A stretch of 64,000 nt of DNA, taken from assembly GCF_018687715.1 (NCBI RefSeq), contig NC_056766.1:28362433-28426432 (forward strand). The letters are read 5' to 3'. The notes beneath the pieces are model-generated. The model was not told the origin of the DNA. It did no database searches and saw only the letters and a program-made list of their open reading frames with translations. This DNA comes from Carya illinoinensis. Its lineage: Eukaryota > Streptophyta > Magnoliopsida > Fagales > Juglandaceae. The position numbers were made by a program, and so were the translations under genes. Below are positions 1 through 14,300 of this stretch, piece after piece; positions within the stretch are counted from its first letter, which is position 1; every line of letters begins with the position of its first letter.

Positions 1-1522
1 ACAAACTTGAAAAAAGAATTTTCAATTCGAGAATGGAAATATTGACAGTGTTAAAAGTTCAATAATTCCTCTGCACAAATATTTCTTGGAAGGCAAATAG
101 GAGTCAGGATTCATGCTAAGCTACTCTTATCTCGCTCAAATAGTCTATCAAAGAATTCTTGACTGAAAAGCCATCTTAAAAAGCAGCTTCAAACCTGCCA
201 AACAATTTTCTCAATCCAAAAAAATTCAAAAATTCCTCTCCCTACATAAACTCCAAATAAGAACGTGACAAAACTTTACAAGTCATACTACCTTCATGTT
301 TACAAAATCTTCAATTCCAACAAGCTGACATTGTAACCTATTGACACAATAATCGATTGTGCTCTGTGCCAAGTAACACAAGCCTAACTGGTCACAATGT
401 GTTGTTTGTTGATATTTATTGAGGAGTTTTATCGAGTTCAGCTGACTGAATCCATAAACCTATAAAGTCACCGTCACTGGTACTTTTTTGACTCTATAGG
501 TAGGTATTGGTGGAGCTTGTGTAATGTAGTTGTAGTTAAGGCTGCATTGAAGTAAGGCTTTTTCTTTTTGAAGGCTACTAAAGTACCAAAGGCGAAAGGG
601 GCTCCCAGGCCCGGACTTCTAGCAGAATGCTTGGCCTCCTGCATTGGAGGCGACACCCAAAGGGTGACCTTCCAGTGATTAGCTTTTAGAACTAGATAAT
701 ATAATAGGCATTAGGCATTCTGAGCTGGAAGTAGGCAAGCAAATGGAGGGAGGCATTATGGGCTGACTACAAAAGGCAAAGCTTCGTAGACTCAACAACT
801 CGCTTACAGAGTGCCGACTACCAAGTGAAGACTTTCCACTTCATTTAATAAGGGAAGTGGGGAGGGAAGCTTGCATAGTCATGGGTGCCAAGTCCTAAAA
901 TGGCTACTTACCAGGTGAGATTGGACACTATAAGTGATTATAAGGAAGCATAAATTGAATAGTCTTTTTGGGACAATAGTGCAAATTAGATTAGTTTTAC
1001 GTGAGTTGTTGGGTAAGGTACACTAGATAAACACGTACCTCACTTATGCACCATTTATGAAAAATTGCAAAAACTCTTGAATGTTCTCTATTTTGGAAAT
1101 TTTTATGCACCTTAATCCCTTAAATTTGCTTATTTCCTCTATGCTGAACCGTGTCAACATGTTGGATATACGAACCTCCGTTAACATGTTTAGCAATATT
1201 CATTTTTAGAATAGTCATAAATTTTAACAATTTACTTTTCCATGTTTGGCAATTTCAGCTTGACTTTTAACAAGCATTTTTTGTCTGCAAAGAGGCCAAA
1301 GTGTCCACCTTATCCTCAATTTTAATCCAAATGGAGGGGAAACGTCAATCTAATGTGACTCAAAACAGAAAAATCAAGAGTAAAAGATGAGCCAATTAAC
1401 AACTTTTGGAATGACAAAACATATATGTCACATCTGAAAGCTGGGACCAAATGCAAAGCTCAATGTTACCATAGACAAACATCAAGAAAAAAATTCAAAT
1501 GAGTGACAAATATGAGGAAAAC
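1..1522. other. NUA intron 45, left part; nothing recognised
   Basis: Intron sequence to the left edge. I could not identify any NUA exon, repeat family or other gene in it. A short Pro/Ser/Ala-rich open frame at 474-656 has no family resemblance I can name. Confidence 0.6.
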
Positions 1523-2384
1523 CTGCTCAATGTTATTATAAGAATCCCTTATTGCCTTCTCATTCTTCAGACGCCTTTCCTTCTCCTTTCTCAACTCTTC
1601 TCTCTGCCTCTCCAAATGTTTCTCAAGGGTCTGGGAAAATGTAGAACAAATTAATTATAAGATAATGAAAACAACCAAAACACTGGAAAAATATTGAATG
1701 TTGGGCGAACCTGTATCTTGGTATCTTTCTCCTCCATGGCCTGTTCACCAGCAGTATCACCAATTGACCTTTTCCCTGTAATGTACGGTTGGAAAGCAAA
1801 TTAAGACTTTGATGGCTGACTGAAAGAGCAGATTAATTAATTACCTTGTTTAAGCTCGTCCAACTGCTTAGAAAGAGTTTGATTCTCTTTGCTCAGTTCC
1901 TCCTTTTCCTTTGACAGAGTATCGGATCTCCTCTGCAGGATGAAACAGAAAAGAGTGGCAATGAATAAAACACGAGTCTGACCCCATAGACTAAGGAAAC
2001 CTGTAATTACTTATGTTCAGAGATAATTGGATTTTATGTGCGCAATACAATTTTTAAACAACCTTAAACTGAATCAACATCTTCCTTTGCTTCTCTACAT
2101 CTAGCTTTGAACTAGCCTGCACATGTCAACCAGAATAAGGAGCTATATGATGGACAACAGAAATCTCTTGGCTCTATCTTTTTATAAGCAACAAATATGA
2201 TCTGTCTCAGTTCCAATTTTGCAAGTACCTCAACTTGCATAATTGCATTTATCTTCTTCTCCCTTTCACTCAGTTCCAATTTGCATTTTGAAAGATCTTT
2301 CTCCAATTTTGATATTGTTTCCTCCCTTTCACGAAGAATGTTTCTCATCTCTTCTATCTGAGCATCCTTATCTTTCAGTTTCTC
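1523..2384 (-). CDS. NUA: NUA exons 41-45 (residues 1369-1525)
   Basis: Exon 41 is 2229-2384 ([20 protein letters not shown]...), exon 42 is 2063-2116, exon 43 is 1845-1932, exon 44 is 1711-1775 (split codon) and exon 45 is 1523-1630 ([20 protein letters not shown]...). Exon 45 ends in SYNNIEQ followed by a GTTTTC donor. No later exon could be found between base 1 and 1522, so the acidic, Pro/Ser/Thr-rich C-terminus expected for the family must lie beyond the left edge. Confidence 0.92.
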
Positions 2385-5300
2385 CTGATGGAAACAAAGC
2401 AAAAGGCAAAAATAGATTCTCAGTATAACATAATACAACATCCAAGTATTATTTCTATATTTGATTATGTATGGTAGTAATACTATGATGTTTATATATA
2501 CTAAAATTTTATTAGTCTATTTATATTATACTATAAATATATTATTTTTTAAAAATTAGCTCATACTAGTATATTATTGAATTTAATCATAAGTTCTAGT
2601 TAAATAACTATATAACAATACTACATATATGATAAATATATAAATAAATACATATTTTTATAACACGTACAATATCGAAGTCAGATTCAAAGTCAAGAGG
2701 GCAAAGTTGGAGTCAGAATTGGAACATAAAGTCAGAGTCGGATCAGATCGGAGTTGGAGTCAGTCCAAAAAAACCTGACTCCAACTGAAAAATTAGAAAG
2801 AAATCCAACTCCAACTCCGTTTTGTTGGAGTCGATTTTTTTTTTTTTTTTGGCTCAGCCCTAACTGTTTCTAAGGAAATTACCAGACTATGATGAAACTG
2901 AAAGATTCAAGGAACAGATCATTGTCGCTTCTAGCACAATACTGGGCAGATGTGCTCCTCAGGCACTTGAAACAATGAGACAGAATCATGGAACAGTTTT
3001 GAAATATTGATGATTGCATTATAATTCTTCTTGACAGAACCCAGTGTCCTGGGTTAGATTTATGAATAAAATAATATACAAAATTTCTTCAGAATATATT
3101 ATTGGATAAAAAGTAAATGTTTAAGTTAAAAGCAGTTGGCCTAACTCACTTTAGAAATTAGAATGGTATGACAAGTTGATTGTATCCTGTTCCATGGTCA
3201 GTCATCTCTGAAGGAATAATTGTGTATGTCTGACAGGTTTCAACTCCTTGCCAAGCATCTTGAATTCAACCTCAAGTTAAATAACATTTAGATTAAAAAA
3301 TTCAACCCTATTGTGCATAGTAACTTGATTTCTAATAATTTATCGTTCCTTAAATAGCCTGTTCCTTAAATAGCCTGTTCTCTGCACAGATGAATTCCTT
3401 TGATTTATTTCTGAAACTACTTTTCCCTAGATCCTATATTTTCCCAATCCATTTCCTAAAGTATGGACAGGACCTATCCTTAGCAGGTTTAATCCTGTTC
3501 CAAGTAATTTCAACTGCAGGATATTTAACAAAAGCATGTCCAAGCCAAAATATTTTAAATGAGTTTATAGCATCTAAAATACTGTCAACTAAAATGTAAC
3601 TAAGAGCATTGAAAAGACACAATAAGATGGACAAGAGGCTAGATGTAATGTAATTTGAGAACCAAGTACACAATACATCTGCTGACATGTGAAAAGCTTT
3701 CTCATGAGCTACTAAGATAGAAATTTTAACCTACCTGCATGAGTTGAACGTCCGCCTTCATTCGATCATAATCTTCTACATCTATATTTTTACACCTTAG
3801 AAGTAACTTCAAACAGGAGGAAATGTTAAAATACAGATATAATGTGCTTGAATGGCATTAAAATACATTTCCCACATGTAATACCTCAGAGACCCTCTTT
3901 TCCAGATTATCTTTCTCAAGCTTGTGCATTTCAATTTCTTTCTTACAAGCTTCCACCTCAATTTCTTGCTCCTTAAGTAGACTCTCTAAATTCTCTGTCT
4001 TGGCCCTACCCTTTTGAACAACTTCACGAAGTTTCTAAATCAAATCAAAATAATAAACTTTTAGTTGGTTAAAGCCATCAATTAAGTACATAACAAAAGG
4101 TCTTGATGACACTGAAACACAGGTGTAATTTCCATTGCCCTTACCAGGCATTCCTCAAAATTGTGCTTGTTCTCTTCTCTGAGTTGCATGTTGCTTTCCC
4201 GAAGTAAGTTCATTTCTCTAACCTGCAAAAGCCAAAAAGATAAAAACATCTTACTATCATAAGTAAAATAAATTTCATAGAGGAATATTTCAAGCACAGG
4301 GGGACTAAGTGCCTGTTGGGATTGTTGTAGGTAATAGAGCTTTTCATTGTAAAATGTTTAGTTGTAGAGCTTTGTTAAAAGTTACTTATTGTTTGGTTTA
4401 CATACACCTAAAGCATTTTTACAGTTAGTTATGGTGGGTTCTATGTTATCAGCAGGAGTTTTTCAACAAATGCTTCACTGTGGTGCTTTTTCAAAAAAAG
4501 TGGGTTTTCAGCTTTCTTTTAGGTGCTTACATCACTTTTTATAAATTTACGAAACATGCTAATTTTCTATAAAAGAGTTTTAGACCATTAAAGTTTTAAG
4601 CTTCCAAACTCGCAACCATACAGGCACTAAGCATTGTCCAGAAGAAAAAAGCTGCTAGTTGAGTTCCTACGAAATATGAAAAATATAGCATGCTGATAAG
4701 AGAATTAGTACGAACCAATAACTGTAAAAATTCACCACAGGATTCTACAGGTTAAAAGTTCCAGGACAAACCTGCAGTTGTAAAGATTTGATTTCTTCCT
4801 CAGTGAACAACACTACTCTTGAATTTGCACGCTCTGTTTGCAGTGATGCTTGGGCAGTCTCCGCTGCCTTGACAGCACTCTCAAGCTATACAAGAACCAA
4901 AAAGCACATTGAATTATTCAATGACAGCCAAACAATAAATTGGACCACCATTTTAAACATATTATATACCTGCATACTGCATGCTAACAATCACACTGAA
5001 ACGCAGGCACAAATACATCACTTCATACATTGATTCATAACATAAATACATGTAGAAGCCTTAAGGTATGCAGGGCAAGTAACTATTAACATGCTGCCAT
5101 CTCCTACTACTGGAGTTGAGGATTAACCATTTAGAGAAATGACTAATTAGATGCCTGAAGAGTTGAGAAAGAAAACCTCCTTACCAATTGTTTATTTAAA
5201 AAAAAAAAAAAAATTGTTTAGCATACAGGGGAGATAACCAGAGTTCTACGAATGAAATGTTCACACAACAAAGGATCTCTCTCTAATGGCTCTCCCTAGT

Positions 5301-8300
5301 GACCTTTGCTGCTGAAACCCGTCTTTATATTTGTCATTAGTATTATGGTTTATGGGTTTCTTCAGCCGTTTACTCATCAAATCCAAAGCTTATGACTTGT
5401 CAGAAACAGAGACTATACTGTTAATTGCCCTTAGGGCTGTACATTAAACCGAAAAACCGGCCTACACTGGCGGAGACCAACTGCCGGAGGCCGGAACCGG
5501 CCGAAACTGGCGAAGAACCAGTCGGCGGTCGAGATAAATGTATTGGAACCGACGTCGGCCGGTTCGGTTCGCGGTTCGACTCAGGAAAAACCGTTGAACC
5601 GGCCGACGTCTGTTATAACCTTTTTTTTTTTGTTTTTACCTGTAAAGAAACGACGCCGTTTCACTTTAATGAGTGAAACGGCGTCGTTTAAAACCCTTGA
5701 ATGAGAAAATATTTTAGTGGAACGGCGCCGTTCCAAAATTGCATTATACGACCTCGCCCCCCCTTCCTTCTTCTCCGTCGTCTTCTTCAAGCTCCGGTTT
5801 CTCTGTTTCAGACCTTCGTCGCACACCCATGGCAGAGTCGCAGACGCGACTCCTCCGTCCCAGACGACGCCGACGGCAGACCGCGCCGACACTAGTCGAG
5901 ACCGATGGAATCGGTTCTCTCTCCTCCAGTCGATCGGTTTCGGCCGGTTGTAAGGGGCGTTCTCCCACGTCGGTGGGGTTTCAGTTTGGCGCCGAAACCG
6001 ATGCCGACGCGTCGGTTTACACCCCTAATTGCCCTTGCTGATCATGGTGGAGGGGACCCTCGGGGAAATCTTCATAAACATTCATCAGTAGCCCATTTTA
6101 CACATACCTTCTTATTATTAATGTGATGCTTGCTTATATATATATATAATGGTCTCATTATATATATATATCAAATGAATGAAAGATAAGGAAAAAAAAC
6201 AAAACAAACATACTGATTGTGAATGAATAAATGAATAAAAGCCCCCGACGAAAAATCCCCCCCAACATTATGTTATGTAGTTTATGTTATGATTATTATG
6301 TAATGCTCATGTTAATATGCCATGATCAATGCCATGCCATGCATCTAAGTAAGGCGCCATGAAAGTCATGAAGTCAAAATGTTCATATGCATCATGATAA
6401 GATAAATAAGAGTTCATGCGAAGGATAAGTTAAGATTGGCCGTATGTTATGGGTGGATGTGCAAGCCACAAACCCAAGTGTGGTCCACCATAAGTATGCT
6501 ATGATGTATTTGGTGACAAGGGCCGAAGCATGTTCACCATATGCCATGCTACAATGTATTTGGTGACACATAAGCATGCTTCACCATATGCTATGTTATG
6601 ATTTTATGCGGTGCCATGGACCTAAGCGTGGTGCACCATATGTTATGCTACGATTTATGCGATCAACGACAATTGGACCAATGCAAGTAAGTTATGATGG
6701 CCATTGAGTGAAAGACAAGATGAATAAGTTATGCGTGAATGATAAGAAATGCATGGAGTGAATCATTCATGCCTCCATGTTACATGTATTGCCATGATTA
6801 TGTTTGATTCTGTTTATGTTACTAGTGCATGATCTATATCTATATGTATGACGATGTATGTAAGTTTTCAAAATTGGGCCTAACATTAAGCCAAGCCAAG
6901 TTTATAGTATGATGTGCTATTATTGAGTCTTCAACTCATTTGTTTCTTTGTTTTGTTTTATGTTTTAATGTACCAGATGATGATTGCGTGGATGCAAAGT
7001 AGGAGTGCCAGGAGTAGATTATTCTTCCAGAGACTTAAGACCTTGAATAAGTGTTAGTACCACATGGGTCTATTTATGATTAGACAGTTGAATGAGTGAT
7101 TTTGGTACATAGGACTAGTTTATGTTATTTGTATGTTTTAGCTTTTATATTATGAAACTCTATTATGCTAAGTTAGTTTGACAATTCAATAAATGAGGTA
7201 TTTTTTATGGTGTCGAATCTCTTTACCAAGCATGACACTACGAATGTACGTAACATTCCATACCTACGGTAATGAGTGTTACAATGATTCACCTCATCAT
7301 AACTCAAAAGATCTCAAACACTCATATTTCAGATCAACCACTGCCTCCACGAGCTCACTTCCATTGACTAAAGAATGATCATATTAATGCGGGAGAAGAA
7401 AAAGGCAAAAGAAACAAAAAGCGATATCCGTAGAAGGTATAAGGTAAGATATAAACATCCTAGGGTTTGTGGGGCGAAGACCCTAGGGGCGAAGGAACCC
7501 ATTTAATCAATCCTGACTAGTAGGGATAGAGACTTAATTGTGTTCAGATGAGAGAGTTGACAGATCCTACCAGATCCTAAAGTAGGCAGTGGTAGAAGTT
7601 AATCCAATGCAACCTGGATATACTTGTGTGTACGACCAGTAAATATTACTTATGATTGCATTTGAGCATTCTACATAGGGATCCAATGAAATGACTAAAA
7701 AACCAATTCTACACATTACATTGAAGCTACATCAATGGACTGTTTGAATGGCATCTAAAATGCAGAAAAGAAAATTTTTTCGTATGGGCCTTCTTCAGGA
7801 GGGGTATTTAACGCTAAACCAAAAATAAAAAATAAAAAATAAAAAAGAGACAATTTGTAAGATAATCCAAAAAATTGACCCAACCTAAGATAAACTTACC
7901 TGTGATTGGAGTCGTAGTTTTTCCTGTTTTAACAAAGAAATCTCTGTTTCTGCCTGTTAAAGGTTGAAGCAAAAGTTGTTCAGTTTACACTACAAACGCT
8001 TATGTGTCTGTGGGATGGTGAGAGAAAGAAGTAACATTACAAAAGAAACTTACAATCTCTTTCGAGCGTCGGAGATAATTAATAACATTCTGTAAACCAG
8101 CATCTCCAACGGTATTAGTGGTGGCGGTTCCAGAAGAAACTCCGACAGAATAACGATCCTTCTCAGCCAACTGAATGTGCAAAGCCTCAAGTCGAGTGTG
8201 CAGTATTTTGTTCTGAAGATGATCAACAAAGCAGATGAAGAGAATACCAAAATGCATGACAAAGAAACAAAAGACCCATAAAATGCTTACATACTCAACA

Positions 8301-11300
8301 TGCAAAATAAATGAGATGTGACAAAGCTTATCTGACACAAATAGTTAAATTCTATCTTTATGACATCATAAGCAAACAAGCCTCACAAATCTTGTTGAGC
8401 GATGCATGGTACTCCATGCACCTCTTACAAAGACTGAAGCCACACATGTCAGAGAGCACCGACCTGCTCATTGATTTCATTGTACTTCTTCTCAGCTTCA
8501 TTCTTTGACTCCTCAAGAATGGTCTTCTCTACTTCCCACTTAGATTTCAATTCCTTCTGTGGATGACGAAAAGGAATAGTCATATCAGTTTCAAAATCGC
8601 AAAAAAAGCAAAAATAAACAGATAGTCCAACAACTTTTCAGCACAGGTAACATTAAAGGAGACTACCTGCAAATTTAGTAGCAAAGCAAAGCATACAAGG
8701 TACTTGTTTATCACAAAACCCACAATACATTCAGCAAAACTTTTTTTTTTTTTTAATAAGTAAATGCATTCAGCAATAATACTTAATACCATATAGCAGC
8801 AGCTCTCATCAGATTTATGCACTACATTAATGCAGCAACTATCCACCTAAAATTGAAATCTCACACCATCACAAATTTAACAAGCCAAAAGCTATGGGCC
8901 AAAGGCAAATCAATTTCTACAGTACTTGCATGATGACTTTAGAAGAAGGCATGAGTTCATGTGGTTGATATTACAATTTGAACCCATGCATTGATCTAGG
9001 ATATTATGATTTATTATATTTCATTGTGTTATAAACCTTGCAACAGTATTAAGATGACCAAAACAATTGACAACAATAGTTTCTTTACATGAAAGATAGG
9101 ATGAAGCTCATCGCTGTTCAACTGTAGCAGATTTCTCAAACTTCAATTTGATCAAGATCCACGTCTAAGGCCCTTTCACATGATCTATTATTAGGCACAC
9201 TCCCTTTTGGTCTAGAATTGATATTCTTGAATCTAAGATCAAGAAGATTTTCTAGATTGGTGTCAAAAGAGACGACCAGAATTTGCTCGGATCGTTGTCC
9301 CATACTCTTGACCTTGGATGCATTTGAGGGAGAAAAAATATCTCAAATTCAAGAATGTAAAGATGTGCTGATAGGGTTAGAAACTAAGGGTCATCCTACC
9401 ATTAACAGAAACTTTTATGGGGGCAAGTAATCTTCTTGTATTTACATTTCCCATCTTTTGTTTGCAGGTAATACCTTGATATTTTGTAAGACAAACAGGT
9501 GTCATATCCGCTATTTGAAGTCCCATTTTAAAGTTTTGAAATTATTATTTTAATAAATAAGAAGAAATTTTATTAGAAACAAATGTAGGCAAAGCCCATG
9601 TACACAGGAAGGATATAACAAAAAACACCTAAATACATTCTAGGAAACGGAAAACGACACCAGAAAATCATGAACTGAAGCTCCGTTAATCACTAAAGCA
9701 GAAAACCAAAACAACAAAGAGTGCACAAAGAAATTCCAGAGTTGCTCCAAAGTACGCTCCTTGTCATTAAAACACCACTCACTCCTTTCCATCCAAATGC
9801 ACAGCATAAGACACAGAGGAATCATCTTCCAAGCTGCATCCACTTGAGAACAACCATGGAGCCCGTTCCAACATGCAAGAAGATCAACCACTCTCAAAGG
9901 CATCACCCAAGCCAAGCCAATTCTACAAAAAATGCCATCCCACAAAGCCCTTGCCACCTCACAATGCAAGAGTAGATGATCCACAGTTTCCCCATTCTTC
10001 TTACACATGAAACACCGATTCATAACTATAATACCCTGCTTCCTTAAATTATCCAACGTCAAAATTTCCCAAGAGAGGCAGTCCAACTGAAAAAAGCAAC
10101 TTTGGAAGGCTGAGACCTCCAAATACACTTCCAAGGAAAAGGAGGACTATTCTGAAATGTCAACAGCTTATAGTAGGAACCACCAATGAACTTTTCAGAC
10201 CCCTTGGACTTCCACAACATCCTATCCTCATCATTACCACCAAGCCTCAAAGAGGATAAAAAGCTGAAGAAAGCTGAAACTTCATCAATCTCCCAATCCT
10301 GAACAACAAATCAAATCAGATACCACAGCAAACCGATCTGAAGCCAATTGAAAGATAGCCGAAAACACACTATTGAGGGCTCAATCACCACACCAAATGT
10401 CAAACCAGAAACAGATCTTAGATCCTTCTCCAACAGCATAACTAACATGACCAACAAAACTCTCCCAACCCTTCTAATCAACTTCCAAAGACCAACACCA
10501 CAAAACCCCCAAACTTCATTAGAACACCAACTGCTCCCAAGCACTTCCTTACTTCCGATCAATGACCGCCCTCCAAAGCCACTTTTTTCCAATTGGTCTC
10601 TCCATAGCCACTTCCCTAATAAAGTTTTATTAAAGATCCTCAAATTGCGAGCCCCCAACCCTCCAACTGAAATAGGAGAACAAACTTTATTCCAACTAAC
10701 AGGATGGAATTTAGTTTCCTCTCCCATGCCACCCCATAAAAAGCATGAAACAACTTGTCAATCTGGTTGGCCACCCTTGCAGGCAATGGAAACAACAATA
10801 GAAAGTAAGTGGGGGGAGATTAGAAACGGTACTCCCTTTAGATAAATATGACTGCTTTCAACCAGCCAACCTTGTCTCAACTTTCTCTACAACCCCATTC
10901 CAAATAATACTAGCCTTAAAAGGCGTCCCTAATGGAAGGCCCAAATATTTCAGGGTTAAAGAAGCAATTTTACAGCCCAACAAAATTGCCAAACTATTGA
11001 TGTTACGCACCACCTCACTGACTTTCTAAGATTCACCTTGAGGCCCAATACAAAAAAGGAAATCCCAATTCACATGATCAAATGCCTTTTCCATATCAAG
11101 CTTACAAAGAACACCCTCCCTCATACAACTATCAAGGCATTGATTAGTGATAAGCACCGAATCAAGAATTTATTTCCTCCAAACAAAGGCATTTTGGGGC
11201 TTAGAGATAATTTGCTTCATCACCTTGCTCATATGATTAGCAAGAACCTTCGATATTATCTCATAGACCTCACTCACAAGACTAATAGAACGAAAATCAT

Positions 11301-14300
11301 TTAGCTTTGAAGCTCCAGCTTTCTTGGGAATGCGAGTAATGAAAGTAGCATTGAGTGATTTTCAAACTTTTTAAAGGAAAAAGATTCCTTCCGCATCACA
11401 TCTTTCGCAATCTCCCAACAAACTTGAAAAAGGGCCATTGAAAATCCATTTGGACCAGAAGCTTTATCTTTGACCATTCCACTAACCACTCGATACACCT
11501 CATCTTCATCAGATGGCCTCTCCAACCAAATTGCACTAAGAGGATCAAAAGAATCAAAGACCAACCCATCAATTTTAGGCCTCCAAGAAGCTGATTTGGT
11601 GAGACAACCTTCACAATAATGCACTATAAGATCTTGGATCTGAGGTGGAGATGAAATCACACAACTATTGGAGCGAAGCATCCCAATATCATTGTTCCTC
11701 TGATGTGAATTGGTTGTTCTATGAAAAATTTTGGTAAAATTATTCCCCTCTTTCAATCAAGAGTCATTGATTTTTTCCGCCAAGAGCTTTCCTCCATCAA
11801 GAGTACCCTCTAATTTGCCTACAAATTTTGTCCCTGTTTCTCTTCTTGGTAATGTAATAAAGAAGCTGCACAGTGACCTTTTATAGCGTGGGCTATTGGG
11901 AGGAGTTAACATTTCACCTAGTAGATTAGGCAAGTGTGCTTTCCAATTTTTGAGGGAGGCTGGAACTTCAAAACTTGCTTTTGAATGTGCTTAGATAAGG
12001 TGGCGTTGTAATGAGGTACATGGACCACGTCGAGAAGGCCTCTGGAAAGATATGAGGATAGGATGTTATCCCACATCATACCAGAGTAAAAGTGGGTTAT
12101 GGCTCTGGCTCTAGAACTATATTCTGCCATAACCTATGTTGTGGTGAGAGTCCTCAAAATGGCTTTCTCAAAGGTGTATAATATTGCACGTGTGCAGGAG
12201 GCTTTGGTCACTGATGTAATGCATTCCTTTGTTCGATCTTTCTATAAGGTTCTTGTACTCCAGGATAGGAACTCCTTCCCTAGGTCTGCTAATGAGCTTT
12301 TTTGGTTGTATTGTATCGCCCCAAGCCACATCTAGACCCTACTCCTTACTCCAAAAGGACTTGTCAATAATACAATTGAAGCCATATTGAAATCATTATA
12401 AAGAGCAAAAACTCCTCCCTCCCAAGCAATATGAAATCCAATTCATCACCTACACTCATCATCAGTATGGGATATCACACGTATACTTTCCATATACCTA
12501 ATGAGATTTTTTTTTAAATAAAATTTTGGTATCTTTAAACAATTTTTTTTTTTTTTCATCTGCATAAAGGGAGTCGGAGACCAACATTAGGATCCAAAAT
12601 ATATGGCCACATCCAATTGTAACAAGACTAAGGGAACATTTGGAAACAAATCTCATCCCATCTCATCTCATTCTATCGCATCTCATCCCATCTCATTTCA
12701 TTCCCAAACATCATTCAAATACAAACAATTTCAAGCTATTCATTACAATTTTCCCTAATTTCCAAACAAAAAATAAAAAATAATTCAACTTTTTCAATTC
12801 CCAAAACAATTATATTCTAACAATATTTTAAATTTTATAGTATTTTTTATTCAACTTTTTCTCTCTCCTTTTCTAAAACCCAATAAATACTTAACTCAAG
12901 CTATCTCTCACTATTATTTACAAACCATCTTACCTATTCCAGTCAATAATCATTTACATAAAAATGAAAAAAACCACAAATCCACAAAAGGGAAGTAAAA
13001 TGACCATATTATAAATACAGAATACAGAAAACAAAAACAGTACGGGAAAGGGAAGATACATTTTCACTTTTGTGTGCATCTGCTGATTTACGCAATTCAG
13101 AAGCTTCCTCTTGGAGAGAAGCCAAGGTTTTTGATGTTTTTGTCAACTCCTGAATAGTCTCTGACTGAAGGATGACCTGTGCAAAATAAGAATGGTTCCC
13201 AACAGCTGAGAAATGACATTAAACTTATGAATAATAAAGAGCACATATGCAATATGACCTTTGACAGCTAGTAAAATCATTGATGATAGGGTAACCCACT
13301 GAAGTACATATTCTTAAACCAATTAGCAAACTAAAAATTAATGTGGGGATTAAATACCGAGCTAGCAAATTGCATTGGGTAGGTGACAAAAAAGTTCCAG
13401 GTAATGTATAGCAATGATAGAAAGCTCGGCTAAGACAATTCAAGGTAGATGAAATGACGATACATTTTAGTACGACCCTAAAGGAGGCCAATATTGCAAA
13501 AATATTCCAAAGCTAGGCTTTAAAGAGCATCTATAAAAGCTATTTAACACAGAAATAAAGCTTTACTTTTTATCCACATAGTATATGAAACATAAATTCT
13601 TGCACAACATATATCAACTTACACTATATCCCTTTTTTTTTTATAAGTAAATAAATTTTATTGATCCACGTAACTTACACTATATCCTAATGCATTGAAA
13701 ACATAAAAGACTAACCTGTCTTTCATAATTAGCCTGAGCGGCACGCCATCGCTGATGCTCCTTTTCCAAGTCTTCTTTCAATGCAGATATCTGGACTTCC
13801 ATTGCTAAAATTTGGGAACTACATGTGAAGACAGAATGTGAGACACGAAATCAGATAGTCAATTACGGAGCAAATGAAGAAGAAAGACTCACGTTTTTAC
13901 TGACGATTCTTCTTTTAGATTTGTGATTTCTGCTAAAGCAGAAGCAAGGGTCTCCTCTTTCCCCGCAGTTGCAGAAGCTACTTCTTCTGACTTCAAACTA
14001 GATTCATATTCAAGTTCAGAAATCTTCTCTCTAAGGGAAATAACTTCAGTTTCTAGTGATTTCTTTAGTTTGTCTGCCTGTACAATATTGGAAAAGGCAT
14101 AACAAAAGGAAGAAAATTAGAATGAAAACTAATAACTCATTGACCAAAATTCACACCACCACAATACACCAAAATTCATGTAAAATGATATACCTCAATC
14201 TTGAACGTGTCATAGGCACATTCCATCTGTTTTAATGCATCTTCATTCACCTGTGCAATGCTCTTAAACTGCAAAGTGGAATGTACATAACCTATTAGTT

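Noticed and set aside
1..1522. A further NUA exon before the left edge
   Set aside because: No stretch with acceptor and donor gave continuation of the frame after SYNNIEQ.
5581..6126. Several overlapping frames on both strands with Arg/Ser/Pro-rich products
   Set aside because: They lie inside the GC-rich Mutator-like element, where stop codons are rare by composition.
12099..12335. Seventy-eight-codon plus-strand frame
   Set aside because: No recognisable domain, no splice context with NUA and no start context; treated as chance.
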